DNA of 64,000 nt. Origin: Spirochaetaceae bacterium. GTDB lineage: Bacteria > Spirochaetota > Spirochaetia > SZUA-6 > DRHE01. The notes below the pieces were generated by a model, which saw only the letters and a list, made by a program, of their open reading frames with translations, searched no databases and was not told the DNA's origin. The stretch is taken from NCBI GenBank assembly GCA_020353535.1, contig CP070696.1:3575346-3639345 (forward strand), in the 5' to 3' direction. Both the position numbers and the translations under genes were made by a program. Shown in pieces: positions 1-9,506 of this stretch (positions are counted from its first letter, which is position 1; every line of letters begins with the position of its first letter).

Positions 1-313
1 TATCCGCTGTACCCCTCGTGTAGGTCTCTACTTGACCCGTCGCCGGCGTGACGCGCACCACCTCGCCTCGATGCCAGTCGCAGGCGTACACAGCACCACC
101 GGCGTCCACCGCCATGCCGAGCACGCTCCCTCCCGTGTTCGCAACCTCCTCGATCGCGCCCTCGAGGGTTACGGCGTAGATCTGACCGCCCTCCCCGCCA
201 CAGTAGATACGCTGGGTAGGCGGATCCCAGCAAAGCGCTTCGGGATGCTGCAGAGGCTGGGCAAGCTTGCGGAAGATTTCCCGGGGGAACAAAGGTTCTG
301 TAGGATAGGTCAT
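1..313 (-). CDS. SMP-30/gluconolactonase-family protein (5' part, runs off window)
   Basis: The minus strand from an ATG at 313 reads 104 codons to the window edge. The N-terminal sequence contains the motif HPEALCWDP followed by IYCGGEGGQIYAV and GMAVDAGGAVYACD, which is the repeat style of the SMP-30/gluconolactonase/LRE beta-propeller family (metal-dependent lactonases acting on sugar lactones). An in-frame TAG lies seven codons upstream, so this ATG is the first possible one. No good Shine-Dalgarno sits directly before it; an AAAGGAGG lies about 40 nt upstream, too far to serve it. Lactone hydrolysis would fit the sugar-acid flavour of the nearby island, but that is inference. The C-terminal two thirds are outside the window. 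Confidence 0.75.
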   Translation of the reverse strand, partial: MTYPTEPLFPREIFRKLAQPLQHPEALCWDPPTQRIYCGGEGGQIYAVTLEGAIEEVANTGGSVLGMAVDAGGAVYACDWHRGEVVRVTPATGQVETYTRGTAD

Positions 314-413
314 AATTCTATGATCGAGGCTCTAAAACAGGGGTGCCCCGTTTCCTCCTTTCAATAAATTCGACTCTTCCCCGCCAGGAACAGGGAACTA
401 TTATTATCCTAAA

Positions 414-2252
414 CTAGCCGCTCGACGCGTACTTACTCAAGCCCAGCTCTTCCAGAACCTCTGTTTTGGGGCGGGCTGTCTGCAGATCGAATCCCGCCTC
501 TTCGAGGTACTCCCGTACCATCGTGTCAAGATCTATGCCGACCCCCCGGTTTGGTCCCTGGTTAATGGGAGGATTTCCGAGAACTCGCGCCGGAAAGGGA
601 TGATTCCTGAAGTCGATGCCTGCCTTCAGGTTGAAGAGATGGCGTAAAACCGCGATTCGCCGGCCGATGGCGTGAAGCTCCTCCATGGCCCAGGACTTCC
701 CATCGGCCGCAGACAAGAATTCCGGCACGAAATGACAATCGAGCATGAAGTAACCGAACAGGCACAGACCGGCGGCGTTCATGACGTGGGTGAGATTCAC
801 ATTATCGTGATGATACCTTGCCCTGCCCGTGAACTGGTCGTTGCCGAACTCCGGTTGTTCGTAGCCGGCCACCGGATCAGCCGTGGTACCCTGGGTGTGG
901 CGGGCCGGGGTAGGATCGGAGTAGTAGCTCAGCGCATAGCCGACGGAGAAGCGGGGGTCATGACCGGGCAGCGCTTCGTTGCGTACGGCAATCGCGTAGG
1001 GACGGGATTGCTCTCCGAAGGCAGCGATGGCCGCTTCGAAGCCTCTGCTCAATACCGCTCCTATCCCCTCGGCCAGACCGATGCTCTCCACCAGTGAGAG
1101 GATGGCTTCGCTGTCTCCCCAACGCAGGTCAAGGCCGCCGGTCTGATGCCGATCGATCAGGCCGTTTTGGAAGCATTCCACCGCAAACGAACAGAGAGCA
1201 CCGCAGCCGATCGTATCCATGCCGTAGCGATTGCAGAGATCGTTGATCCTGATCAATGATTCGACATTGTTGTTCAGCAAGTTGGATCCGAACATGACCA
1301 TGGTTTCGTATTCCACCTTGTGGACTTCCGCTTTTGTTTTGTAGGGTCCCGATTCGACTCGCAGCAGTCCGCCGCAGCCCACCGGGCAGTCGCTGCAGGC
1401 GTAGCGCTTGAGCTGGTACTTCAAGATGCCTTCCGCATCCACTCGATTGGCCTCCGGCAGATCCTCAACAGATCCGGCCCAGTTCTTCACCGGAGCATCC
1501 CCCAGTTGCAGTGATGCTTCGTAGAAGCTGGGAGTCCCGTATCGCGACAGATCCGCAGGGAAATCATCTTTTAAGATTCCCCGGTGCTTCTTTCGAAGGG
1601 CTTTCATGCCCCCCGGATCCGATAGAACAATCGGCTGTGTTCCTTTGAGCACCACGGCCTTCAACTTCTTCGAACCCATCACCGCACCTATTCCGGACCG
1701 GGCGGCAAAGCGCCCTTTATCCGTCGAGATCCCCGCAATCATCGACATCTTCTCTCCTGCCGGCCCGATGCAGGCTACTTCGCAGTCTTCGCCGTGCAGG
1801 CGCTTCAACAGATCTTCGGTTTCATAGCAGTCCTTGCCCCATAGCCGGTCCGCACTTTTGAGCCGGGCTTGACCGTCATCTACCAGCAAGTAAACCGGAG
1901 CCGAGGCTACACCGTTAATCAGAAGAACATCGAAACCTGCCTGTTTCATCTTCTTGCCGAAATACCCGCCGCAATTGGCGTCACCGAAGCCTTTCGTGGA
2001 AGGAGATTTTGAAAACACCATGTAGCGGGATGCGATAAATGCTCCTGTTCCGGTTAGATAGCCGGTGGCAAATCCCAGAATGTTTTCAGGCCCAAGAGGA
2101 TCGGTTCCAGGATCCATGCGATCCATGAGCAGGGCGACTCCAAGTCCATAACCCCCAAGGTAGTTCCTATACGCTTCCTCGGGCAACTTCTCTTTCCGAA
2201 GCGTCCGTTCACTCAAGTTCACATTCAACAGATTCCCGCTGACCGCATACAT
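414..2252 (-). CDS. Aldehyde:ferredoxin oxidoreductase family protein (AOR paralogue 1)
   Basis: This 612-aa protein has the normal full length for the family. AOR enzymes are cytoplasmic and oxidise aldehydes to acids with ferredoxin as acceptor, using a tungsten (or molybdenum) bis-pterin and one [4Fe-4S] cluster. The cluster ligands are visible as C286-x2-C289-x3-C293 with the fourth Cys at 497 (NAAGLCLFG). The N-terminal pterin-binding domain is recognisable (LGGYGLG near 32-38, GIGAVMGSKKLKAV near 187-200). Start ATG at 2252 is preceded by a purine-rich AGGGAGGACAAGG. It stands alone on the minus strand, followed only by the SMP-30 gene. A second, divergent AOR lies at 30384-32186. The substrate cannot be read from sequence. 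Confidence 0.9.
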   Translation of the reverse strand: MYAVSGNLLNVNLSERTLRKEKLPEEAYRNYLGGYGLGVALLMDRMDPGTDPLGPENILGFATGYLTGTGAFIASRYMVFSKSPSTKGFGDANCGGYFGKKMKQAGFDVLLINGVASAPVYLLVDDGQARLKSADRLWGKDCYETEDLLKRLHGEDCEVACIGPAGEKMSMIAGISTDKGRFAARSGIGAVMGSKKLKAVVLKGTQPIVLSDPGGMKALRKKHRGILKDDFPADLSRYGTPSFYEASLQLGDAPVKNWAGSVEDLPEANRVDAEGILKYQLKRYACSDCPVGCGGLLRVESGPYKTKAEVHKVEYETMVMFGSNLLNNNVESLIRINDLCNRYGMDTIGCGALCSFAVECFQNGLIDRHQTGGLDLRWGDSEAILSLVESIGLAEGIGAVLSRGFEAAIAAFGEQSRPYAIAVRNEALPGHDPRFSVGYALSYYSDPTPARHTQGTTADPVAGYEQPEFGNDQFTGRARYHHDNVNLTHVMNAAGLCLFGYFMLDCHFVPEFLSAADGKSWAMEELHAIGRRIAVLRHLFNLKAGIDFRNHPFPARVLGNPPINQGPNRGVGIDLDTMVREYLEEAGFDLQTARPKTEVLEELGLSKYASSG

Positions 2253-2415
2253 CCTTGTCCTCCCTCTGCTGCAGAGTGTTCGCCGCGAGCCCTATGGTAT
2301 GATAGGAACCGTCGGAAAACAAGGTTTTGCGACAAATCTATTTTACAGTGAAAATTCCCTGCCCCCTTGCACCAGTCTCCCCGATGGCTCATTATGATCT
2401 GCACTGGATTCCATA

Positions 2416-3798
2416 GTGAAGTATCCTCTTACCGCTTTCAGGCTAAGTCCCGATGAGACTCGTCTATTTTACAGGAACCTGCTCAAGTTGGCGGTTCCCA
2501 TGGCGCTGCAGAGCCTCCTGATGTTTTCCCTCAATATGATCGATACGTTAATGATCGGGCAGTTGGGGGAAACGGAAATCGCTTCAGTCGCTTTGGGGAA
2601 TCAGGTCTTCTTTGTGCTGCTGCTCTTTTTTTACGGAATCACCACCGGTACCGCCGTGTTCACAGCCCAGTACTGGGGGAAAAAAGACATAGCGGGGATA
2701 CGGCGAGCCATAGGATTGTGTGTCATCACCGCCGCCAGCGGAGCGCTCCTGGTCACCCTGCTGTCGTTTTTGAGACCCGGATGGATTTTAGCCGTATTTT
2801 CGAAGGATACAAGGGTCGTCGATCTAGGGAGCGAGTACCTGAGAATCGTCTGTCTGAGTTACGTCCTGTCCGCGGTCAGCATGTCCTTCGCCATGGTGCT
2901 CCGCAGCGTGGAGAGGCCGAAGCTTCCCCTTCTGGTCACATTCATCTCGCTGGTGTTGAACACGGCTCTGAATTACCTGCTCATATTCGGTAAACTGGGT
3001 TTCCCCGCGTTGGGTGTTAAAGGCGCGGCTATCGCCACCGCCGTCTCTAGATTTGTTGAATTTACGGTACTGCTGGCCATCGTGTATCGAAGGAAAACGC
3101 CGCTGGCAGGCCGCTTGGGGGAGTTCCTCGACATCTCTGCGGCGTTTGCCCGCCAGTACTTCAGGATCACCATTCCCGTGGTGCTTAACGAGGTGGGTTG
3201 GGCATTAGGTTTCACCATGTACAAGGTGGTCTTTGCCCGCATGGGAACCGAGGTTATCGCGGCTGTCAACATCGCGGAAAACGTGACCAACCTCCTGCTC
3301 GTGGTGTTCCACGGCACCAGCAATGCCTGCGCCGTTATGATCGGGAACCTGCTGGGAGCTGGTGAAGAAAAAAAAGCCTACAACTACGCCGTCAGATTTT
3401 CTATTATAGGCCCTCTCCTGGGTGTCGTCGTTGGATTCGCTCTTATTGCTATCTCCGGTTGGGTGCCGCTTCTGTTCCGGGTCTCTCAATCAGTGCGGGA
3501 TACAACCCGCACAATCCTGATTCTACACGCCCTGTTTACCCCCTTCGATGTGTTCAACTGGCAGCTGATCGTGGGTATCCTGAGAAGCGGCGGCGATACC
3601 CGCTTTAGCATGTTGATGGAAATAGGTACCATGTGGGGCTTTGGTGTGCCCCTCGCCTTTGTTGCCGGTCTGGTATTGCACCAACCGGTAGCAGTGGTGT
3701 TTTTCCTTGTTCGGTCGGAGGAGATTGTCAAGTTCGCCGTCGGCATCTTCCGGCTGCTGTCAAAAAAGTGGATTCGCAACCTGACTGAAGAAGGCTGA
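2416..3798 (+). CDS. MATE-family multidrug/metabolite efflux protein
   Basis: A 460-aa polytopic membrane protein with the two-bundle layout of MATE (NorM/DinF-type) cation antiporters, which is the usual family length. The N-terminal half carries KLAVPMALQSLL and NMIDTLMIGQLGETEIA, a diagnostic MATE first-helix region. About 12 hydrophobic segments follow. The start is a GTG at 2416 with only a weak upstream GGA. The gene is convergent with the saccharopine-dehydrogenase-like gene ending at 3820 and divergent from the AOR gene at 2252, so it is probably its own transcription unit. It could export a toxic substrate or intermediate of the neighbouring island (inference). Confidence 0.9.
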   Translation: MKYPLTAFRLSPDETRLFYRNLLKLAVPMALQSLLMFSLNMIDTLMIGQLGETEIASVALGNQVFFVLLLFFYGITTGTAVFTAQYWGKKDIAGIRRAIGLCVITAASGALLVTLLSFLRPGWILAVFSKDTRVVDLGSEYLRIVCLSYVLSAVSMSFAMVLRSVERPKLPLLVTFISLVLNTALNYLLIFGKLGFPALGVKGAAIATAVSRFVEFTVLLAIVYRRKTPLAGRLGEFLDISAAFARQYFRITIPVVLNEVGWALGFTMYKVVFARMGTEVIAAVNIAENVTNLLLVVFHGTSNACAVMIGNLLGAGEEKKAYNYAVRFSIIGPLLGVVVGFALIAISGWVPLLFRVSQSVRDTTRTILILHALFTPFDVFNWQLIVGILRSGGDTRFSMLMEIGTMWGFGVPLAFVAGLVLHQPVAVVFFLVRSEEIVKFAVGIFRLLSKKWIRNLTEEG

Positions 3799-3819
3799 AA
3801 TACCCGTGTTTAACTTGGT

Positions 3820-5082
3820 TCAGACCGGGAAAGACGGCTCCTGTTGCAGAGTGAATCCTCTTTTCTCGTACTCCTTGAGCACCGCGGCCGCGGAGATATC
3901 GGTTGTTTGAATAATGAAGGCCCCCTTGTCCCTGATTTCCCCTCGAGCCAGCATTTGAAGCGCAATCGAACACGTCACTCCCACGAACGACCCATATTCC
4001 ATAGACGCGGTCACCGGCTTGCCCTCAAAAAATGGAAAAGGCGGAATACAATGGTATACGATTCTCCTCCCGATTCCGCTCTTGGAACCTATGACCTCGG
4101 TTGAGAGGATGTCCCGGGGGACGAATCCCAACTCCTGGGCGATTACGTTGGAATCTTCCCATTTCTCTTCGGCATGGCGTTCTATATGCTTCATGACTAC
4201 CTCATACGGAGAAACTTTGACTCCTTGAAGCTCTATCGGCTCCGCCTCGAAGATACCATTTTCCACGAGAACCATCGCCAATCTGGTCCACTGTGGATGG
4301 AAGGCCCCTCTCACGACGACTCTCTTTGCTCCCTTCTGTCGAACAATTGGAATCAAAGGAATCACCGGTTCCTTGTGCTCCAGCATGTAGGTGAGCTGTC
4401 TGCCGATCGGCTGCGGGAAATCCCATTCCTTCAACAGGGCAAAGGGAGGTAACCCTCTGATGTATTCTCCTCGTTCCCAGTAAATCCTGTCCCTGGAGCG
4501 GGGATCGAATTGTACGATGGCAGCATCCACCAGACCCGGGGAAGCCTGAGTCACCGGTCTCCAAAGGGACCAATACTCATTGATCTCCTCCACTTCGTCC
4601 AATTGCTCGCAGCCCAGTATGGCCATGAGGCTGGTAATGGTGCTCCCGCCGTTGTCCAAAAGCACGGCACAACCCGAATCTTCGAGGGCCGCAGAGTAGT
4701 GGGACAGTGTTGCACCAGTTTTCTCGATGACTGAAGAATCGTAGGTTCTCTTAGCACTTTCCTCGATTCCGATATCGTTGAAGCTGACACCGCTTACACC
4801 CACTTCTGCCACAGCATCCATAAAGTTGAAGATAAATTGATCGGGCAAACCATCAAGGACATAGTCAGCTCCCCTTATGACCTTAACAATTTCGTTTTTC
4901 CTGGCAGCATCCAAAGGGACAAAGGAAAATCTCTTGTCCCCGTCCATCAAAGCCATTATTCTCCTGGCTTTCGCCTCATCTGCGTCTGCGATAACCATGT
5001 CACTGAAGGTACTCGTTTTATACAGATCGTACAGCGCGGAGGAAGCCATGGCACCGGCACCGCCCAAACACACCAGCTTCAT
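3820..5082 (-). CDS. Saccharopine dehydrogenase-like NAD(P)-binding protein (paralogue 1)
   Basis: The 420-aa protein starts with a Rossmann fingerprint (MKLVCLGGAGAMASS) and an acidic end of the second strand (VIADADEAKA), as in saccharopine-dehydrogenase-family oxidoreductases that form or cleave C-N bonds between amino acids and oxo acids. The start is set at 5082 because AAGGAGAAATAGT precedes that ATG; an earlier ATG at 5112 would overlap the upstream gene. It is the last gene of a minus-strand series and lies 26 nt after the phosphohydrolase gene. Two further paralogues (14259 and 21129) sit in the same island. This one is the most divergent: it lacks their C-terminal HRGVFPPE/HKGVLPPE motif and has RDKGAFI instead. 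Substrate unknown. Confidence 0.8.
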   Translation of the reverse strand: MKLVCLGGAGAMASSALYDLYKTSTFSDMVIADADEAKARRIMALMDGDKRFSFVPLDAARKNEIVKVIRGADYVLDGLPDQFIFNFMDAVAEVGVSGVSFNDIGIEESAKRTYDSSVIEKTGATLSHYSAALEDSGCAVLLDNGGSTITSLMAILGCEQLDEVEEINEYWSLWRPVTQASPGLVDAAIVQFDPRSRDRIYWERGEYIRGLPPFALLKEWDFPQPIGRQLTYMLEHKEPVIPLIPIVRQKGAKRVVVRGAFHPQWTRLAMVLVENGIFEAEPIELQGVKVSPYEVVMKHIERHAEEKWEDSNVIAQELGFVPRDILSTEVIGSKSGIGRRIVYHCIPPFPFFEGKPVTASMEYGSFVGVTCSIALQMLARGEIRDKGAFIIQTTDISAAAVLKEYEKRGFTLQQEPSFPV

Positions 5083-5108
5083 ACTATTTCTCCTTGTATC
5101 ACCTCTCA

Positions 5109-7154
5109 TCAATCCCGAGGATCATCACTCCAGCTTATTCTGCTCAACCGCTGCAGGTAATGATCCTCATCCTTGTTCTTGCCTTGAAGTAAGGAATAGT
5201 CGTGCATCCCAAGTTGGATAGTCACTCTATCATCCAGCTCCCGATCTTCAACGAGTGTCGAAGGTAGCTGCCTGCTCGTTTCATTTCCGACAAAAAGATC
5301 ATTAATCACGGCTCCCTGGCTCTGAGCAGGAGGAGGGATCGATAGAAGTTGACAAATCGTGGGAACAATTTGGTTCATCTTGATATAGCCCAGTTGATCG
5401 GGATCCCGGCTATAACCCTTTTTGATGTCCGGACCGTGGATCACAAACATTGCAAGGTGGGAGGATACCTCGGTCTGGTATGTAGGCAGCTGTGTTCCGT
5501 GAGCAGAATTGGTAACACCGCTGTTTGGGAAAATCCATTCCTGGCACTGAGGCGCCGAGGAGCTTATCAAGAAGGAAACTGTATATTCGGGTTCCAAAAC
5601 GAAAACGATATCTCCGACATTTTCTCCCCAACAGCCCAGCAAGAACGCATCTCTCTTTTTCAACGCAATCGCGATGGGGGTTTTACCCGTATACGGATCC
5701 ACCCATGTGCGCAGGTCACGCAACAGCTTATCCTCAACTCGTTTTTTCGTTTCCCCTTCGGCGTTGATGTAAATGCTGAAATCAATGCGTGTACCGCCTT
5801 TCAGATAGGCCTTGGTCCGATCCCAGTCGATATTCTTGTCCCAATCCTGATCCAGCGCAGACAGAGGAAGAGATCTGTCCCTGCGCACCAGATATCTTTT
5901 ATCCTCCAAAAATTTTTCCAGGTAGAGCTGCCTGCTGACAGGAAGATTGCCGTGATCGGAAATCAAAATCAGATAATCCTGATCCGAAAGGTTCGCCAAG
6001 ATGCATTGCATGTACCGGTCTATGATTCCGTAAGACTTTCGAATGACCTGCCAATGAATTTCAGCATCCTTCGGTTCATATCCGGACCAACAGGGATCTA
6101 TGTGGGCAAGGTGGTGGTGATTGACATCGTCCAGGAAGTGCCAATGAGAGTAAAACAGTGAAACTCCCTTCTGTTCCGCCAAGTAGGCGGCGGCTCGGGC
6201 GAACCACTGGGCCTGGTATTCCGCTTCCTCCAGACAGGTGTCGTAGCCGGTCCAGCCCAAGATATAGGAATATTCGGAAACATGCTCCTGGTAGGGCCCG
6301 ATTTCGTCAATCAATTCCTTCCCTATCTCATCTGGGTAGCTAAATCCTTGGACAGGCATGATTTGAGACCGGTATAGTCGAAATCTGCTGGCATCAGGGG
6401 AAAGCTCTACCAGTTTGAACCGGACGGAGCCTGCACATTTGCGGTTTTCAATAAAAAAGGTTTCGAAAAACCAACCACTCCATTCCCCTACACCGATTTC
6501 TGCAACTAAGGACGCCAGATCTCGCTTCCTACAGATAGAGACCCTATCGAACCCATATTCCGAAGAGGCTGTAACCAACAGATACAATCGCTTTTCTTTT
6601 CCCTTGAATTTGGGGATAACGACAAGCTCCGCTTCCAGCGCCGCTGCAGAATCTTTACTATGGTTTTTCCAAGCCCTTGCCTCTGTCAGCTCTACCTGCT
6701 CCGCACCGGGGAGATCGAGGTTTGTGTAGCATTTACTCGGTGTTATTTCAAACCGGCTTTCTCCGTAGCCCGGCGCACCATCTCCGTCCACGACGATCCC
6801 TTTTTTCACCCTGGGCGGCATCGCGGCGGGGAAATGAATCGTTGCGCTCTTCAATCCGGCACGTTCAGCGACTTCCCAAATGGTCTCCGCTTTCACGCTG
6901 TAGGAATGAAACGACGGCAGCTGTTGTCCCGTAGGCATGGCTACCTGCCAACCGAACACGCCATGAGTCCCCGTATCGGCGCCAGTGGCTATGGTTGCCC
7001 AATTCGTCGGTGTCCAAGCCGGAAAGGATGGAACCACCTGGTTCGCAGCTCCCTCTTCAAGCAGTCGCTTCAGGGAGGGAAATCCTCCCTCTTCCACAAG
7101 TTTACGCGTCAGGGGAAGAATCGCCTGATCTATGCCGATCACAAAGATTTTCAT
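5109..7154 (-). CDS. Alkaline-phosphatase-superfamily phosphodiesterase/nucleotide-pyrophosphatase-like hydrolase
   Basis: The 681-aa protein has features of the type I phosphodiesterase/nucleotide pyrophosphatase branch of the alkaline phosphatase superfamily. The first metal-site Asp is in FVIGIDQA. A putative Thr nucleophile lies in SFPAWTPTNWATI, followed by the typical GTHGVFGW. Late metal ligands are in LILISDHGN and SAHGTQ. These enzymes hydrolyse phosphodiesters, phosphonates or sulfate esters with two zinc ions. No signal peptide is seen, so it is probably cytoplasmic. It is longer than many family members because of an inserted middle region (about residues 170-300). It sits between the enolase-superfamily gene and the saccharopine-dehydrogenase-like gene in a same-strand run. 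Its substrate is not deducible. Confidence 0.82.
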   Translation of the reverse strand: MKIFVIGIDQAILPLTRKLVEEGGFPSLKRLLEEGAANQVVPSFPAWTPTNWATIATGADTGTHGVFGWQVAMPTGQQLPSFHSYSVKAETIWEVAERAGLKSATIHFPAAMPPRVKKGIVVDGDGAPGYGESRFEITPSKCYTNLDLPGAEQVELTEARAWKNHSKDSAAALEAELVVIPKFKGKEKRLYLLVTASSEYGFDRVSICRKRDLASLVAEIGVGEWSGWFFETFFIENRKCAGSVRFKLVELSPDASRFRLYRSQIMPVQGFSYPDEIGKELIDEIGPYQEHVSEYSYILGWTGYDTCLEEAEYQAQWFARAAAYLAEQKGVSLFYSHWHFLDDVNHHHLAHIDPCWSGYEPKDAEIHWQVIRKSYGIIDRYMQCILANLSDQDYLILISDHGNLPVSRQLYLEKFLEDKRYLVRRDRSLPLSALDQDWDKNIDWDRTKAYLKGGTRIDFSIYINAEGETKKRVEDKLLRDLRTWVDPYTGKTPIAIALKKRDAFLLGCWGENVGDIVFVLEPEYTVSFLISSSAPQCQEWIFPNSGVTNSAHGTQLPTYQTEVSSHLAMFVIHGPDIKKGYSRDPDQLGYIKMNQIVPTICQLLSIPPPAQSQGAVINDLFVGNETSRQLPSTLVEDRELDDRVTIQLGMHDYSLLQGKNKDEDHYLQRLSRISWSDDPRD

Positions 7155-7204
7155 GGAGCAATCCTGTTAGTGTTTCGATCCTGCCATCGAGAGATACGAC
7201 AGTC

Positions 7205-8329
7205 TCACCGCGCCTCGAAGGTCAAGAAAGCGTCAGCCTCGATCCGCTCCCAATCCATCTCGATGCCCAAGCCCGGAGCAGTGGGAGCATGGGCATGGCC
7301 TTGTGCGTCGACGAATATGGGTGATTTCGCCGCGTAGTTAAAGTGTTCGACGGGGACGGGCTGCTCAAAGTAACTGCAGTTCCCGTAGGCCAGCATGAGA
7401 TGCAGGTTCGCAGCCTGACTCAACGGGTAGCCGTAACTCTGAAGCTCCGTACTCAGGCCGTTGGCCTCGGCCAGAGCCATTACCTTGCTGGCTGCAGTGA
7501 TACCGCCGACCACACAGGGATCTGTTCGCACTGCACTCCAGCAACCCATCTCGATAGCTTCCCGGATGGCAGGCAGATCCGTAATGACATTGCCGGAACA
7601 TAGGATGGGTACCGTAGTCCGAGCCCGCAGCCGTTGGTAACCTTCCAAGTCTTGGTCGGGAAGAGGGGCTTCCAGCCAGGCATATTCCAACCTGGACAAC
7701 TCATCGGCCATGATCAGTGCCCGCTCCAAATCGTATTTCTCCTCCAAATCGAGCATGAAGCGAATGGATCGGCTCCCGAACTGATCGTCGACGGCCTGAA
7801 CCACGGCCAGGTCCCAGTCCAATTCCCCCCGGGTGTGGAACTTGACCGCCGTATAGCCAAGGTCTAGCACCTTTTCAACGTAATCCACATAGTCCTTCGG
7901 ATCATCAAACACCGGAGAGCTGGCATAGCTCGGGATCTTGGCTCTGCTGCCGCCCAGCATTTGGTATAGGGGAAAACCGGCTCCCTGAGCTACCAGGTCC
8001 CAGAGGGCTATATCGATCAGAGAGGGACCGTAGGGCTGCGCTACGGTTTGCACTCCCAGAAGCTCCCGGAAAATCGCATTACGCTCCAGAGCCGATCTGC
8101 CGATGAGGCGATCGATCAGGGGCTGCAGGGCTTCGGCCAAAGTGCTGTCAAAAGCGCCGATTCCTTCGCTGTCGATCCCGCCCGCACCTTCCAGACCACC
8201 GCTCGCCGTTATGCGTACGATCGTGTAGGTCATGAATCTATCCGCGATCTCTCCGCTGAAACGAAAGCGGGGAGTCAGCGACGGCCCGACGGCGTACACC
8301 CGGACTGCTTTGATATCGAGTTCGTGCAT
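7205..8329 (-). CDS. Mandelate racemase/muconate-lactonizing enolase-superfamily enzyme
   Basis: The 374-aa length and layout fit the mandelate racemase/MLE branch of the enolase superfamily: a capping domain (about 1-130) and then a TIM barrel. The barrel carries AVKFHTRG at the second-strand Lys position, and Mg2+ ligands are likely in FMLDLEEKYD, AWLEAPLPDQD and VRTDPCVVGG. These enzymes abstract a proton alpha to a carboxylate, giving epimerisation, dehydration or cycloisomerisation. The start ATG at 8329 overlaps the stop of the preceding M20 gene (TGATG), which indicates translational coupling. Next to an M20 deacylase, a dipeptide or N-acyl-amino-acid epimerase or a sugar-acid dehydratase would be plausible; the sequence does not choose between them. 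Confidence 0.85.
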   Translation of the reverse strand: MHELDIKAVRVYAVGPSLTPRFRFSGEIADRFMTYTIVRITASGGLEGAGGIDSEGIGAFDSTLAEALQPLIDRLIGRSALERNAIFRELLGVQTVAQPYGPSLIDIALWDLVAQGAGFPLYQMLGGSRAKIPSYASSPVFDDPKDYVDYVEKVLDLGYTAVKFHTRGELDWDLAVVQAVDDQFGSRSIRFMLDLEEKYDLERALIMADELSRLEYAWLEAPLPDQDLEGYQRLRARTTVPILCSGNVITDLPAIREAIEMGCWSAVRTDPCVVGGITAASKVMALAEANGLSTELQSYGYPLSQAANLHLMLAYGNCSYFEQPVPVEHFNYAAKSPIFVDAQGHAHAPTAPGLGIEMDWERIEADAFLTFEAR

Positions 8330-9483
8330 CAAGTTTCGCCGATCAGGAACTCTTCCGAATGGATTTGCTGCAATAGCCCTACAAAAACTTCAGCACAGCC
8401 CAGTATATCTCTCACGTCAATATGCTCTCTCTTTCCGTGGGCATCCTGAAGCCGTCCTGGTCCGAACACGACGGCCTCAGAACCGCCGTACTCGATCAGG
8501 TTATGCATGTCGGTCCAGCTGGGACTTGCCAGGATTTTTGCCGGACGTCCAGTGGTACCCTGAATCGCTTTTTGCAGCGCAGACACCAGCCGTGAGTCCA
8601 TTGAGATTCCCAACGGTTCGGAACATTCCATCTGCCCGGGGATTCCCGTCTCCACCAAATCGACCTCGGCTCCGTAGCGCTCACCTATGTTGCATATATC
8701 CGAGAAGACCTGCTGCACCGAAATCCCCCGCCCCAGGCGGGCTACAACGTAGAGCTCGGCCCGGTCCGGGATTGCGTTCAGCTCCGCGCTACCGCTGTGG
8801 AAAGCAATGACATTGGCGGCGGAGCGTCCGATCAAAGGATCGATGGGGCTGTCAAAAGAATGGCTTGCCAGGTCGCCTGCGAACCGGGCCGCCTTTAGCA
8901 AGGCACTATCGCCCTCCTCGAAACGTCCCGTATGCACGGATTTCCCACGTATTACAACTCGCAAATCCACGTGTCCGGCCTCGGCCACGGCAATCCCGAG
9001 ATCCGTTCCTTCCAAGACGATTGCATAAGCGGGCTGAAATGCCTTGGCCAGGGCCAGAGAACCCGTTCCATTCACCTCTTCATCGATGGTCAGTCCCACC
9101 GCTACCGGCAACTCCTCCAGGTGAACTCCGGTCTTGCGCGCCAGCATCAGGGCCAGCAGGCAGGCGACGATTCCCCCCTTGTCATCTACCGCGCCCAAGC
9201 CCCAAACGGAGTTCCCTCGAACCCGGGCTGCTGTCGCTCTTTCCCACGCTGGCTCCACCGTATCCACGTGGGCGACGAAGATCAGGCAAGGGGCGCTGCA
9301 GTTTCCAATCAACAGATTCCACTGTGAAGAAGAAACGGCGCTGCGGCGCACCGGCAGATCCAGCTCCCGTGCTCGCTTCTCCAGGTAGGTCAGAATCTGC
9401 TGCTCTTTTCCGGAAACAGACGGGATTTCTATGAGTTTGGTCAACTCTTCTCGAGCCCAGGTCAATATCTCTGCAGAGCGCAA
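8329..9483 (-). CDS. M20-family metallopeptidase/deacylase (ArgE/DapE/LysK-like)
   Basis: The 384-aa protein belongs to the M20 zinc-dependent family. The first metal-binding motif is FVAHVDTVEP, the bridging Asp is in GAVDDKGG, the catalytic Glu pair is in TIDEEVNG, and a later ligand is in IVLEGTDLG. A dimerisation (lid) domain follows the KSVHTG motif. Members hydrolyse N-acyl amino acids or di-/isopeptides. The start is probably TTG at 9483 with ACAGGCATAT in front; no ATG fits better. The stop overlaps the start of the enolase-superfamily gene, and the regulator gene ends 23 nt upstream, so all are likely one operon. The closest well-known type appears to be LysK/ArgE rather than PepT. 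Confidence 0.85.
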   Translation of the reverse strand: MRSAEILTWAREELTKLIEIPSVSGKEQQILTYLEKRARELDLPVRRSAVSSSQWNLLIGNCSAPCLIFVAHVDTVEPAWERATAARVRGNSVWGLGAVDDKGGIVACLLALMLARKTGVHLEELPVAVGLTIDEEVNGTGSLALAKAFQPAYAIVLEGTDLGIAVAEAGHVDLRVVIRGKSVHTGRFEEGDSALLKAARFAGDLASHSFDSPIDPLIGRSAANVIAFHSGSAELNAIPDRAELYVVARLGRGISVQQVFSDICNIGERYGAEVDLVETGIPGQMECSEPLGISMDSRLVSALQKAIQGTTGRPAKILASPSWTDMHNLIEYGGSEAVVFGPGRLQDAHGKREHIDVRDILGCAEVFVGLLQQIHSEEFLIGET

Positions 9484-9506
9484 ATATGCCTGTCCATTTC
9501 TCGGCT